A stretch of DNA of 64,000 bases, from the NCBI GenBank assembly GCA_000687975.1, contig JIAB01000001.1:434001-498000 (forward strand). The letters are read 5' to 3'. The notes below the pieces were generated by a model. It worked only from the letters and a program-made list of their open reading frames with translations, made no database searches and was not told the DNA's origin. Every line of letters begins with the position of its first letter. Positions within the stretch are counted from its first letter, which is position 1. The DNA is from Lachnospiraceae bacterium AC2031 (GTDB lineage Bacteria > Bacillota > Clostridia > Lachnospirales > Lachnospiraceae). A program made the translations under genes and the position numbers. This document shows, piece by piece, positions 29,088 through 38,700 of this stretch.

Positions 29088-29135
29088 GGCAAACGAAAAG
29101 GCGCCTCAGAGATCATTCTCTAAGACGCCGTTGCC
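29088..29135 (-). promoter_or_regulatory. amtB distal leader hairpin (nitrogen leader motif, copy 3)
   Basis: Minus-strand RNA: AGGCAAC, then a 13-bp stem GGCGTCTTAGAGA / TCTCTGAGGCGCC with loop ATGA (29100-29129), then TTTTCGTTTGCC. GGCA before and TGCC after can pair. A small extra hairpin (TCTGCC-TGTT-GGCAGA, 29068-29083) separates it from the proximal copy. Confidence 0.8.
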
Positions 29136-29149
29136 TTTTATGCTTCTGT

Positions 29150-29177
29150 ATTATACACTTGTTTCAATTTTTGTCAA
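29150..29177 (-). promoter_or_regulatory. amtB promoter
   Basis: Consensus TTGACA (29172-29177) and TATAAT (29150-29155) with 16-base spacing. The predicted transcript begins about 8 nt before the first leader hairpin. Confidence 0.85.
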
Positions 29178-29213
29178 TACACTTTTTAAAATTTTTTTTG
29201 TATTACTTTTTAT

Positions 29214-29555
29214 TTAGTCCCAACCTTTCCATACATCAGGCTGATAACCTACTGTAGCCTTCTTTCCGTTTCGCACAATAGGCTGAACAAGTATATGCTG
29301 ATTCTCAAGGATTTTTTCTTCCTTATCCTCATCTGCAATATATTTAATAATATCCAGGGTATCCTGATCCTTTGCATTCTCATCTATAAGATTATCAATA
29401 CCACCAACTGCCTGCTTAACAGAATTAAACTCTCCCTTGCTAAGCCCCTTTTCCTTTAAATCTACAAACTGGAACTTAATCCCACGCTCTTTGAAGAATC
29501 TTTCTGCCTTTCTGGTATCCGCACTCTTCTTTGTACCAAATATCTGTATATTCAT
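29214..29555 (-). CDS. ArsC/Spx-family protein without the catalytic cysteine
   Basis: 113 residues, the usual length. The thioredoxin-like ArsC/Spx fold is recognisable: IQIFGTKKSADTRKAERFF at the N-terminus, FVDLKEKGLS, and late QPIVRNGKKATVGYQPDVWKG. Where ArsC has CxxxxxR and Spx has CxxC, this protein has Ser-Ala-Asp-Thr, so neither arsenate reduction nor a thiol switch by that site is possible. YffB-type members of unknown role are the closest fit. Start ATG with AGGAG upstream. Monocistronic. Confidence 0.82.
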   Translation of the reverse strand: MNIQIFGTKKSADTRKAERFFKERGIKFQFVDLKEKGLSKGEFNSVKQAVGGIDNLIDENAKDQDTLDIIKYIADEDKEEKILENQHILVQPIVRNGKKATVGYQPDVWKGWD

Positions 29556-29711
29556 CTTCTATCTCCTTATATATCTTTAACTCTGCTTACTATAACACAT
29601 ATCTGCGTCATTATGTCATACATTCTAATCTGTTCAATACTCGCGTAATATGATATATTATGTTGGTTGTTCGAATAATAACTTATCAGCAAGATAATCA
29701 GGTTTTAAATC

Positions 29712-30662
29712 ATGAATGATAAAAAAGAAACAAGTATATTTACAAAACCTATAGTCGTCTGGATTGGCGCACTTATATCCTGTTTTTTATGGGGAAGTGC
29801 TTTTCCAATGATAAAGCTTGGATACTCTGAATTTGCTATAGAATCAAATGCTATGGCCACTCAGATTCTTTTTGCAGGAATCCGTTTTGTACTTGCAGGA
29901 ATCCTGGCAGTTCTTATTGGTTGTATCATTCACAAAAAGGTTCTAATTCCAAAGAAAACATCTATCCCATCAGTATTAAAACTATCAATGTTCCAGACCG
30001 TTGGACAGTACTTTTTCTTTTATATCGGGCTGGCCCATACTTCAGGAGTAAGAGCATCTATCGTACAGGGAACTAATGTTTTTATAGCCCTTATAGTAGC
30101 ATGCCTTATCTTTAAACAGGAAAAGATTTCAACCAGAAAGATCATAGGATGCATTATAGGGTTTGCAGGCGTTGTTCTGGTTAATCTTACAGGCAGCAGT
30201 CTGGGTGAAGGCAGCATACTTCTTGGTGACTGCTTTATAATCCTATCAACTGTAGCATATGCCTTTTCTTCAGTTCTACTTAAAGAATATACAAAGACAG
30301 AAGAACCTGTCATCCTTAGTGGTTATCAGTTTATTGCTGGTGGCATTATTATGATAATTGCTGGTCTTCTTATGGGAGGCAGATTAGAACAAGTGACATC
30401 AAAAGGTATTATATATCTAATATACCTTGCCTTCGTCTCAGCAGCCGCGTATTCATTATGGAGCACACTGATCAAACATAACCCAGTCTCAAAGGTTGCA
30501 GTCTTTGGATTTATGACACCAGTATTCGGCGTTATCACATCTCTCGTCTTCCTAAATGAAGGTGCTGGATTCAACTGGATTCACTTTATCTCACTAGTTC
30601 TTGTCTGCATCGGAATATATATCGTTAATTCAAGCAAAAAAATTCTGGAACAAGACGCTTAA
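29712..30662 (+). CDS. EamA-family (DMT) exporter
   Basis: 316 residues with ten predicted helices in two EamA repeats (about 12-150 and 160-305). The second repeat contains FGFMTPVFGVITSLVFLNE, typical of the RhaT/YdcZ-like drug/metabolite superfamily. Exports amino acids or metabolites in known relatives; the substrate is unknown here. It is one of only six plus-strand genes. Its 3' end forms part of the terminator stem. Confidence 0.88.
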   Translation: MNDKKETSIFTKPIVVWIGALISCFLWGSAFPMIKLGYSEFAIESNAMATQILFAGIRFVLAGILAVLIGCIIHKKVLIPKKTSIPSVLKLSMFQTVGQYFFFYIGLAHTSGVRASIVQGTNVFIALIVACLIFKQEKISTRKIIGCIIGFAGVVLVNLTGSSLGEGSILLGDCFIILSTVAYAFSSVLLKEYTKTEEPVILSGYQFIAGGIIMIIAGLLMGGRLEQVTSKGIIYLIYLAFVSAAAYSLWSTLIKHNPVSKVAVFGFMTPVFGVITSLVFLNEGAGFNWIHFISLVLVCIGIYIVNSSKKILEQDA

Positions 30663-30683
30663 TCTTGTTCCAGAATTTTTTTA
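30641..30683. terminator. Terminator overlapping the EamA stop codon
   Basis: A 15-bp stem AATTCTGGAACAAGA with its complement, a 7-base loop containing the TAA stop, and T-runs on both strands. The left arm is coding sequence. It can serve both the EamA gene and the convergent ABC operon. Confidence 0.9.
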
Positions 30684-30735
30684 TTTATTTTTAAATACAA
30701 ATATACCATCTTTATCTTCAGTTTCAGTTTTCATG

Positions 30736-33123
30736 TCACTCTGTTATTAGTGTACGTACTTCCACCTTCTTAACACGAGACGCGGTAATATAAGCAAATA
30801 GGAAGAAGCATATAGCAACTGTTATGATCGGTATCATTACAGTCGAGAAACTATAATCAATGAAGAACTCTGCAATTCCCATACTTCTGAGCATGAAAGA
30901 AAGCAGTTTACTAGAGAATAATAGACTAAGTGTAGTTCCAAATGCTATTCCAATTATAGATACAATAAGGAATCTAATAGCAAACTGCACACGAAGTTTA
31001 TCCGAAGTAAGACCCAACGCTTTATATATTCCTATATCCGTCTTTTCGTATGCAAAGATTCTTGTCGAAAGCATAGTTACGGAGGCAAATGCAAATACTG
31101 CCGACATGATATATATAAGGATCCTAAGAGCTGATGATGCTCTCTGGATCAGCTTATCCTCTTGAGAATCACCTCTAGTATGAATCGTTATCGTATAATC
31201 CTCAGGAAGTTCATTTTCAAGAGCCTCACTTATTTCATCTATACTTTCTGTATCAGCCAGATCATATCCAGCCCACTCAGGACATATATCGGGAGCCAAT
31301 GTTCTTCCAGCATCACCACTCATTGCAAAGAATCTTCCAGTATCTTTAGTACCGACTATAAAGCCTGTGATTACATATTCACCACTATTCTCTCTGTATT
31401 TTACTGTAAGCTTGTCACCTATAGAGTAGCCCATATCTTCTGCGTAGACCTGTCCAACGGCAATCTCATTTGCTTTTTTCGGAGCATCACCCTTGACCAC
31501 AGTAAAGCCCTCCTCATCTTCGGCAATGAGACAGTAAAGCTTCTCTCCATCAAGAACCATATACTTTCCATTAAGGCGATACTTTTCTTCAATGCCTGTA
31601 TATTCTTCGATGACATTTTCTATCTTTTCAAGATTCTCCCATACCGGTTCTGTATATTCTGAAGAGTATTCAGGAACAGATACTTCAACAGATATGTCTT
31701 CATTTGTTCCTCCCATTGCGTTATGAGCGTTTTCTGAAGTTATAGCATCTGTCATACCAGTCACGGTCATAAGGAAGAATACAAGCATTGTAGCTATAAC
31801 TATAGCTGCCACATAGCGTCTTCTGCCCGATATAAACTGTCTAAAAGCAAGACTGGATGAGATAAACCGTCCTGATAAAGGCACTTTCTTTAAAGACGTA
31901 TTAGAACCCTCCTCTCGCCTTCCGGATATTGCCTTTATCGGTGAGACTCTTCCTATTTTTTCAGAACATATTAAGATAAATACCGCTGAAGCAACAAGAA
32001 TTCCAAGGATCAGACTTACACTTGTTATAATGTCTAAGCCCGTATCAATCTTAATTCCTACTATCGGCTCAAAAAATCCAGGAAGATATTTTATAACTGA
32101 AAGAGACATTAATAAGCCAAAAATAGCACCAAATATTTCTGCAAGCATATACTGAATCAAAAAGATTATCTTCAGTCGAAGATTGTAGAATCCCTCCGCT
32201 TTCAGGATTCCCAGATCAGTATACTGAAGTTCAATTCCAGTAGATATGCTGTTAGACATCACAACAAAAACTATAACAATAAGAATGATCACATATGATA
32301 AAAATATATCAAGAGTTAGATCAGGATACAGATCCTGATAATGAATACTATCTGTTTTAGTAAGAACACTAGTAGCATAGCTTCCTATCTCAGTATCATT
32401 ATTGATAACAGAAGCAAAACGATTATCAGATAATGTACAGTTATCAGCTTTGTATATATATACAATACTATACAGAAACTCTCGTACTGCTGGATTAACT
32501 AACGCTTCTCCCTCAAGATACTCAGTTATTTCCTTACTATCTTCGCTACTGATAAAACCAGATTTTACAGGAATAAAAGCACTTCCACATACTGGTTCTT
32601 CAACAAAACCTTTTATAGTGAAATCATACTCTTTGTCACCAAATGAAATTGCAAGTCTGTCACCTATACTAAGATCCTCACTCTTGCTGATAGCCTGAGG
32701 AAGATATATCTCACCCTTCTTTAACTCAGGTACAACCTCTTCATACCCTGTCATATCGCTTTTCCAAAGCTTGTCGACTCTGCTATCATACTCAGTTAAA
32801 AACAGATTGAAAGAGCCACTAGATCCATCAGGAAGTGTATATCCGTCTGAAAGGATAGTATCCATAGCCAGAACTTTTTTCACATCAGAATGTGACTCTA
32901 CCTCTTCTATCATTTCTTCGGTAAGGAAATCACGTCTAATATTAAGTGTAATATCTCCACCTTCCATATGCTCATACGCTGACTCTATGGATTCTTTAAA
33001 ATTCTTCTTGAGACTCACTATAGATGCTATAGATGATGATATTATCATCATAAAAACCATGATGCAGAGAAATGTTCCCTTCTTGTGACGAATATTTGAT
33101 TTTACCAATGTTAAAATATCCAT
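30736..33123 (-). CDS. ABC transporter permease, FtsX/MacB type
   Basis: 795 residues with the duplicated FtsX layout: an N-terminal helix (about 15-35), an extracytoplasmic domain, three helices (about 275-390), one helix (about 440-460), a second outer domain and three C-terminal helices (about 670-790). Eight bases downstream of its ATPase gene. It is not close in sequence to the permease at 5.4 kb but has the same architecture. Likely an exporter or resistance pump; the twin-operator promoter upstream fits a drug-responsive repressor. Confidence 0.88.
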   Translation of the reverse strand: MDILTLVKSNIRHKKGTFLCIMVFMMIISSSIASIVSLKKNFKESIESAYEHMEGGDITLNIRRDFLTEEMIEEVESHSDVKKVLAMDTILSDGYTLPDGSSGSFNLFLTEYDSRVDKLWKSDMTGYEEVVPELKKGEIYLPQAISKSEDLSIGDRLAISFGDKEYDFTIKGFVEEPVCGSAFIPVKSGFISSEDSKEITEYLEGEALVNPAVREFLYSIVYIYKADNCTLSDNRFASVINNDTEIGSYATSVLTKTDSIHYQDLYPDLTLDIFLSYVIILIVIVFVVMSNSISTGIELQYTDLGILKAEGFYNLRLKIIFLIQYMLAEIFGAIFGLLMSLSVIKYLPGFFEPIVGIKIDTGLDIITSVSLILGILVASAVFILICSEKIGRVSPIKAISGRREEGSNTSLKKVPLSGRFISSSLAFRQFISGRRRYVAAIVIATMLVFFLMTVTGMTDAITSENAHNAMGGTNEDISVEVSVPEYSSEYTEPVWENLEKIENVIEEYTGIEEKYRLNGKYMVLDGEKLYCLIAEDEEGFTVVKGDAPKKANEIAVGQVYAEDMGYSIGDKLTVKYRENSGEYVITGFIVGTKDTGRFFAMSGDAGRTLAPDICPEWAGYDLADTESIDEISEALENELPEDYTITIHTRGDSQEDKLIQRASSALRILIYIMSAVFAFASVTMLSTRIFAYEKTDIGIYKALGLTSDKLRVQFAIRFLIVSIIGIAFGTTLSLLFSSKLLSFMLRSMGIAEFFIDYSFSTVMIPIITVAICFFLFAYITASRVKKVEVRTLITE

Positions 33124-33130
33124 ATCTTAC

Positions 33131-33892
33131 CTACCAATCTAAGGAATCCAGCCATGCAGCCACTTCCTTCTCACGATCCTTTTCATCTTCCGATTTATAC
33201 TTTGGAAGACTTAGTTCTCCTTTAATCTTTCCATCCTCAATATAGAGAATCCTGTCAGCCCTTAAAGCTGCTCTCATATCATGTGTAACCATTAATATAC
33301 TCTGCCCATCACGATTACACTCAGTTAGAAGATTCAGAACCTCCGTTGTATTTCTTCGATTAAGCGCACCTGTTGGTTCATCTGCAAAAAGCAGATGAGG
33401 AGCATTAATCAAAGCTCTAGCTATAGCACATCTCTGCTGTTCACCTCCAGAACACTGTGATGGAAGCTGACTCTTTATCTGAGATATACCCATCTTTTCT
33501 ATGAGATTAGTTGCATAATCTTTCACCTTTGAAACAGAGCTTATTTTTGCAAGGTATCCAGGAACTGCCACATTTTCAAAGATACTGAGATTACTTACAA
33601 GATGAATCTGTTGAAATACATAGCCAAATTCTTCAGATCTTAATTTCGCCAGTTTTCTTTCACTCATCTTGCTTATATCCATACCGTTATAGATTACTTC
33701 TCCAGACGACGCTCTATCCATTCCACTAAGCACATACATCATCGTAGATTTACCTGAGCCTGAGGATCCCATCACTACTGTAAAATCCCCTTCATATATC
33801 TCAAGACTGGCGTCAGATATAATATTCACTGTATTTCCATTATGCTTATAGCTTTTACATAAATTACTTGCCGAAAGTAATACTTCCTTCAT
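33131..33892 (-). CDS. ABC transporter ATP-binding protein, MacB/LolD type
   Basis: 253 residues. Walker A GSSGSGKS, signature CSGGEQQRCAIARA, Walker B LLFADEPTGAL and switch His in MVTHDM. RBS AAAGGACG lies ahead of the ATG. First gene of the two-gene exporter operon. Its promoter is bracketed by two palindromic boxes (33919-33984) that also occur in front of the SDR gene at 50.7 kb. Confidence 0.93.
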   Translation of the reverse strand: MKEVLLSASNLCKSYKHNGNTVNIISDASLEIYEGDFTVVMGSSGSGKSTMMYVLSGMDRASSGEVIYNGMDISKMSERKLAKLRSEEFGYVFQQIHLVSNLSIFENVAVPGYLAKISSVSKVKDYATNLIEKMGISQIKSQLPSQCSGGEQQRCAIARALINAPHLLFADEPTGALNRRNTTEVLNLLTECNRDGQSILMVTHDMRAALRADRILYIEDGKIKGELSLPKYKSEDEKDREKEVAAWLDSLDW

Positions 33893-33918
33893 ATCTATTT
33901 ACGTCCTTTCTTTTTTAC

Positions 33919-33984
33919 TGAATAAATATTCATTTATAGAGAAGATAGCATATTGAATATCGTTTGTCAATGAATAAATATTCA
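33919..33984 (-). promoter_or_regulatory. Promoter flanked by twin TGAATA-2-TATTCA operators
   Basis: TTGACA (33965-33970) and TATCTT (33942-33947) with 17-base spacing. Identical 14-base boxes TGAATAAATATTCA lie at 33971-33984, touching the -35, and 33919-33932, just past the -10. The layout fits repression by a dimeric regulator of TetR type; the boxes also resemble ArgR/AhrC ARG boxes. Confidence 0.85.
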
Positions 33985-34006
33985 GTCATAGAAATAATTA
34001 ATAAAA

Positions 34007-34042
34007 AACGGATAGTTCTGATAAAAATCATTACTATCCGTT
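34007..34042 (-). terminator. Terminator of gltBD
   Basis: AACGGATAGT pairs with ACTATCCGTT over a 16-base loop and is followed on the minus strand by a T6 run. It lies about 55 bases past the gltD stop. Confidence 0.85.
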
Positions 34043-34096
34043 AGTCGCTTTTATTTATATTATTAGCCATAAACTGAGTGATGGCTGACAAGGTAT

Positions 34097-35677
34097 TTAG
34101 AGATTAGTGAATCCCATAAGATCAAAGTCCACTTCTCTTGCTGCATTTCTTCCTTCTGAGATTGCCCAAACAACAAGGGACTGGCCACGATGCATATCGC
34201 CCGCGGTATAGATCTTACATCCCTTATTTTTGCTATCAGATGCGAAAGCGGCATATGAGCCGGGAGCCGTCTTGACATTTGTTCTTCCATCAAGTTCTAC
34301 TCCAAATCCATCTGTAACATAGCTCTCACTACCAAGGAAACCAGCCGCTATAAGAACCAGCTCGGCAGGTACATTTTTCTCACTGCCTTCTACTGGTACC
34401 ATCATCATACGACCAGTCTTCTCGTCCTTCTTTGACTCAAGAGAAACGAGAACAACCTCCTTCAGATGACCTTTTTCTGATTTAAATTCCTTAACAGTTG
34501 TCTGATAAATTCTAGGATCGGATCCAAATAAATATATAGCTTCTTCCTGACCATAATCAGTCTTAAGAACACGAGGCCACTCTGGCCAAGGATTTGATGC
34601 AAGTCTTTCTTCTGGTGGGCATGGCATCATCTCAAGCTGGGTTACAGACTTGGCACCTAGTCTGATACATGTACCAACACAGTCATTTCCTGTATCACCA
34701 CCACCTATTACGATTACATTTTTCCCTGAAACTTCGTTATAAGGGAATATATCCTTCTTCTTTTTCTTTAATACATCAAAATCACTATCAAGAAGTGACT
34801 TTGTTACTTTACCTAAAAAGTCTACAGCAAAATATATGCCCTTTGTATCTCTACCTGGAGCATTAATATCACGTGGATTAGATGCACCACAAGCGAGAAC
34901 TACAGCATCATATTCCTCTCTAAGTTTATCTGCAGATATGTACTTTACATTATCAGTAAACTTTGCCTTAGGACTATCTCCATCCACTTTCTTGGATCCA
35001 CATACATTGACGCTGGTCTGGAACTGAATTCCAGCTGCTTCCATCAGCTTTACTCTTCTATCAATAACTGACTTGTCCAGCTTCATATTAGGGATACCAT
35101 AACGAAGGAGACCACCGATACGGTCACTTCTCTCAAAAACAGTAACAGAATGTCCACGACTATTAAGAAGCTGCGCCGCAGCAAGTCCTGAAGGACCACT
35201 ACCTACGACTGCAACCTTCTTACCAGTTCTTACCTTAGGTGTAATTTCAGAAACAAGTCCCTGATCATATGCAAATTCTATGATAGCTTTTTCATTTTCC
35301 TTTGTTGATACAGCCTCCTGATGATATCCACAGGTACAAGCCTTCTCACAAAGAGCAGGACATACTCTTGAGGTAAACTCTGGGAAGCTGTGCGTAATAG
35401 AAAGGCGTCTATATGCAAGTTCAAGATTACCTCCCTCAACAAGTTCATTTAATTCAGGAACAAGATTGTGAAGTGGGCAACCAGCAGCCATTCCTGCGAT
35501 CATCGTACCTGCCTGGCAAAATGGAACACCACAGTTCATACATCTTGCTGCCTGTTTCTCCTGTTCTTCTAATGTAAGTCTCCCATGGAATTCATCAAAG
35601 TTGCAGATTCTTTCCTTCTCAGGAACTGTTGGAGCATCTACTCTCTCGTATTCCAAAAATCCTTTTATATTACCCAT
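34097..35677 (-). CDS. gltD: Glutamate synthase small subunit
   Basis: 526 residues, slightly long for GltD (about 470-500). N-terminal Fe-S cysteines ([30 protein letters not shown]), the FAD motif [28 protein letters not shown], and an NADPH-binding GGGDTGNDC. It feeds electrons from NADPH to GltB, which turns 2-oxoglutarate and glutamine into two glutamates. It starts 27 bases after gltB and shares its leader-controlled transcript. Confidence 0.96.
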   Translation of the reverse strand: MGNIKGFLEYERVDAPTVPEKERICNFDEFHGRLTLEEQEKQAARCMNCGVPFCQAGTMIAGMAAGCPLHNLVPELNELVEGGNLELAYRRLSITHSFPEFTSRVCPALCEKACTCGYHQEAVSTKENEKAIIEFAYDQGLVSEITPKVRTGKKVAVVGSGPSGLAAAQLLNSRGHSVTVFERSDRIGGLLRYGIPNMKLDKSVIDRRVKLMEAAGIQFQTSVNVCGSKKVDGDSPKAKFTDNVKYISADKLREEYDAVVLACGASNPRDINAPGRDTKGIYFAVDFLGKVTKSLLDSDFDVLKKKKKDIFPYNEVSGKNVIVIGGGDTGNDCVGTCIRLGAKSVTQLEMMPCPPEERLASNPWPEWPRVLKTDYGQEEAIYLFGSDPRIYQTTVKEFKSEKGHLKEVVLVSLESKKDEKTGRMMMVPVEGSEKNVPAELVLIAAGFLGSESYVTDGFGVELDGRTNVKTAPGSYAAFASDSKNKGCKIYTAGDMHRGQSLVVWAISEGRNAAREVDFDLMGFTNL

Positions 35678-35704
35678 AAACGTTTCCTTTTTTTCTATAT
35701 ATTT

Positions 35705-38700
35705 TTAACCAACGAGTTCTGTGAAGGCTTCTATCTGTGCCTGTTCATGATCCATACCCTGCTCTTCGAACTGAGCTGTGAGATGGAGCATTTCTTTATA
35801 ATCGTTAGGAATAATCTTCTTGAAGTAACCAACATACTCATCAAAGTTCTCAAGTATACGCTTACCCTTCTCAGAGCCAGTATACTTAACATGCTTTTCA
35901 ATCATATCAAGAAGCTTTTCTTTATCATTCTTAGCCTCGATCTTCTCCATAAGGACAAGCTGCTTATTGAGGTTCTTATAGAGTGTATTCTCCTCATCCA
36001 GAACATAAGCTACTCCGCCGCTCATACCAGCTGCAAAGTTCTTACCTGTTGGTCCGAGGATTACTGCACATCCACCAGTCATATATTCGCATCCATGCTC
36101 TCCAACTCCTTCAACTACTGCTGAAGCACCAGAGTTTCTTACACAGAATCTTTCTCCTGCAACACCTGCGATATATGCCTCACCTGAGGTTGCACCATAA
36201 AGTGCTACGTTACCGATGATTATATTCTCTTCTGCATCGTAACCTGCATTTTCAGGAGCATGAACAATAAGCTTTCCACCTGAAAGACCCTTACCAAAGT
36301 AGTCATTACTATCACCAACAAGATCAAGTGTAAGACCTGAAGGGATAAATGCTCCAAAGCTCTGTCCACCTGCACCGGTACAATTAATAACTAATGAATC
36401 ATTATCAAGTCCTTCTGATGCAGCTCTGGTAATCTCTGCACCAAGAAGAGTACCAAATGCACGGTCTGTATTTGATAATGCTATATCAACACTCTTCTTC
36501 ATTCCCTTGCTTGCAGAAGCCTTTATATCCTTCTCAAGCTTGCTGATAAGGACTTTCTCATCCTTTGTTTCACCAAGTTTGAAGTCATAAGCTTTTTCAG
36601 GATGGAATGTCTGAAGATTTCTATCGATACCAGACATATCTGCCAGGATTCTGCTAAGATCCATCTCTGCCTCAGCACCCTTAAGACCATCCTTAACCTT
36701 AAGAAGATCCGTTCTACCTACTAACTCAGATATAGTTCTAACTCCAAGCTTTGCCATATATTCACGAAGCTCACGAGCAATAAAATACATGAAGTTTTCA
36801 ACGTACTCTGGCTTACCCTTGAAACGTTTTCTGAGCTCAGGATTCTGAGTAGCTACGCCCATAGGACAAGTATCATTCTGACAAACTCTCATCATTACAC
36901 AGCCCATAGTTACAAGTGGAGCTGTTGCGAATCCATATTCTTCTGCTCCCAGGATTGCTGCTATAGCAACATCACGTCCGCTCATAAGCTTACCATCTGT
37001 TTCAACAACTACCTGATCACGAAGTCCGTTAAGAAGCAGTGTCTGATGTGTCTCAGCAAGTCCCATTTCCCAAGGAAGACCAGCATTATGGATAGAGCTC
37101 AGTGGAGCTGCTCCAGTACCACCGTCATATCCTGATACAAGAATAACCTGTGCACCTGCTTTAGCAACACCTGCTGCTACAGTACCAACACCTGCTTCAG
37201 ATACAAGTTTTACAGAAATTCTTGCCTTTTTATTTGAACACTTAAGGTCATATATTAACTGAGCCAGATCCTCGATAGAGTAAATGTCATGATGAGGTGG
37301 TGGTGATATAAGACTTACACCTGGTGTTGAGTGACGTGTCTTTGCTACCCATGGATAAACCTTCTTTCCAGGAAGATGTCCACCTTCACCTGGCTTAGCA
37401 CCCTGAGCCATCTTAATCTGAATCTCTCTAGCACTTACAAGATACTTACTTGTAACACCGAATCTACCACTGGCAACCTGCTTTATAGCACTACTTCTAT
37501 CATTGTCTGTTCCAGCTGAAGCTATTCTCTCATCGCTCTCTCCACCTTCACCACTGTTTGACTTACCATGAATATGATTCATAGCTATTGCCAGTGTCTG
37601 GTGAGCTTCCTCTGAGATTGATCCATAAGACATAGCACCTGTCTTGAATCTCTGCATAATTGATTCTTCAGACTCAACCTCATCAAGAGGAATTCCCTCA
37701 GCTGGGAAGTTGAACTCCATAAGACTTCTTAGATAACCTGTCTTCTCGGCATCTACCATTTGGGTATACTCTTTAAACTTCTCATAGTTACCCTCTCTGG
37801 TTGAAAGCTGAAGCATATGGATCGTCTGTGGATTATATCTATGTGTCTCACCCTGTGCTCTGAACTTGTGTCTTCCCACAGCTGTGAGTTCAAGGTCAAC
37901 TGGAAGACCCAGTGGATCAAAGGCCTTACTATGCTGTTCGTCAACCTTTCTCTCTATATCTTCAAGTGTTATACCGCCAACACGGCTAACAGTTCCATCA
38001 AAGTATTCATCGATAACCTTAGAAGAGATACCGATTGCCTCAAACATCTTACTACCCTGATAAGACTTAATTGATGAGATTCCCATCTTTGAAGCGATCT
38101 TTACGATTCCGCTGATTATTGCTTCATCGTAATCATCAACTGCTGCATAGTAATCCTTATCTAAGAGACCATCATCTATAAGTTCCTTTATAGTTGAATG
38201 TGCAAGATATGGATTAACTGCTGATGCACCATAACCAAGCAGAGTTGCGAAATGATGAACCTCGCGTGGCTCACCTGATTCGAGAACAAGTGACATGGCG
38301 GTACATTTTCTTGTTTCTACAAGATGCTTATGAACTGCAGCTACTGCAAGAAGTGATGGAATAGCTACATGGTTCTCATCTACTCCTCTATCTGAAAGGA
38401 TAAGTATACTTGCACCCTGACGATAAGCCTTATCTACCTCAACAAAGAGATGTGAAAGCACTCTCTTCATTGGCGTACTCTTGTAATAAAGAATAGATAC
38501 TGTTGCAGCCTTGATTCCATCTTTGTCAAGATGCTTTATCTTCAGCATATCCAGATCTGTAAGGATTGGATTATGAATCTTAAGTACATGACAGTTTTCA
38601 GCTTTCTCTTCCAGAAGATTTCCGTTCTTTCCAACATATACGCTACGTGATGTAACTATCTTCTCACGTTCAGCATCAATAGGTGGATTTGTTACCTGAG

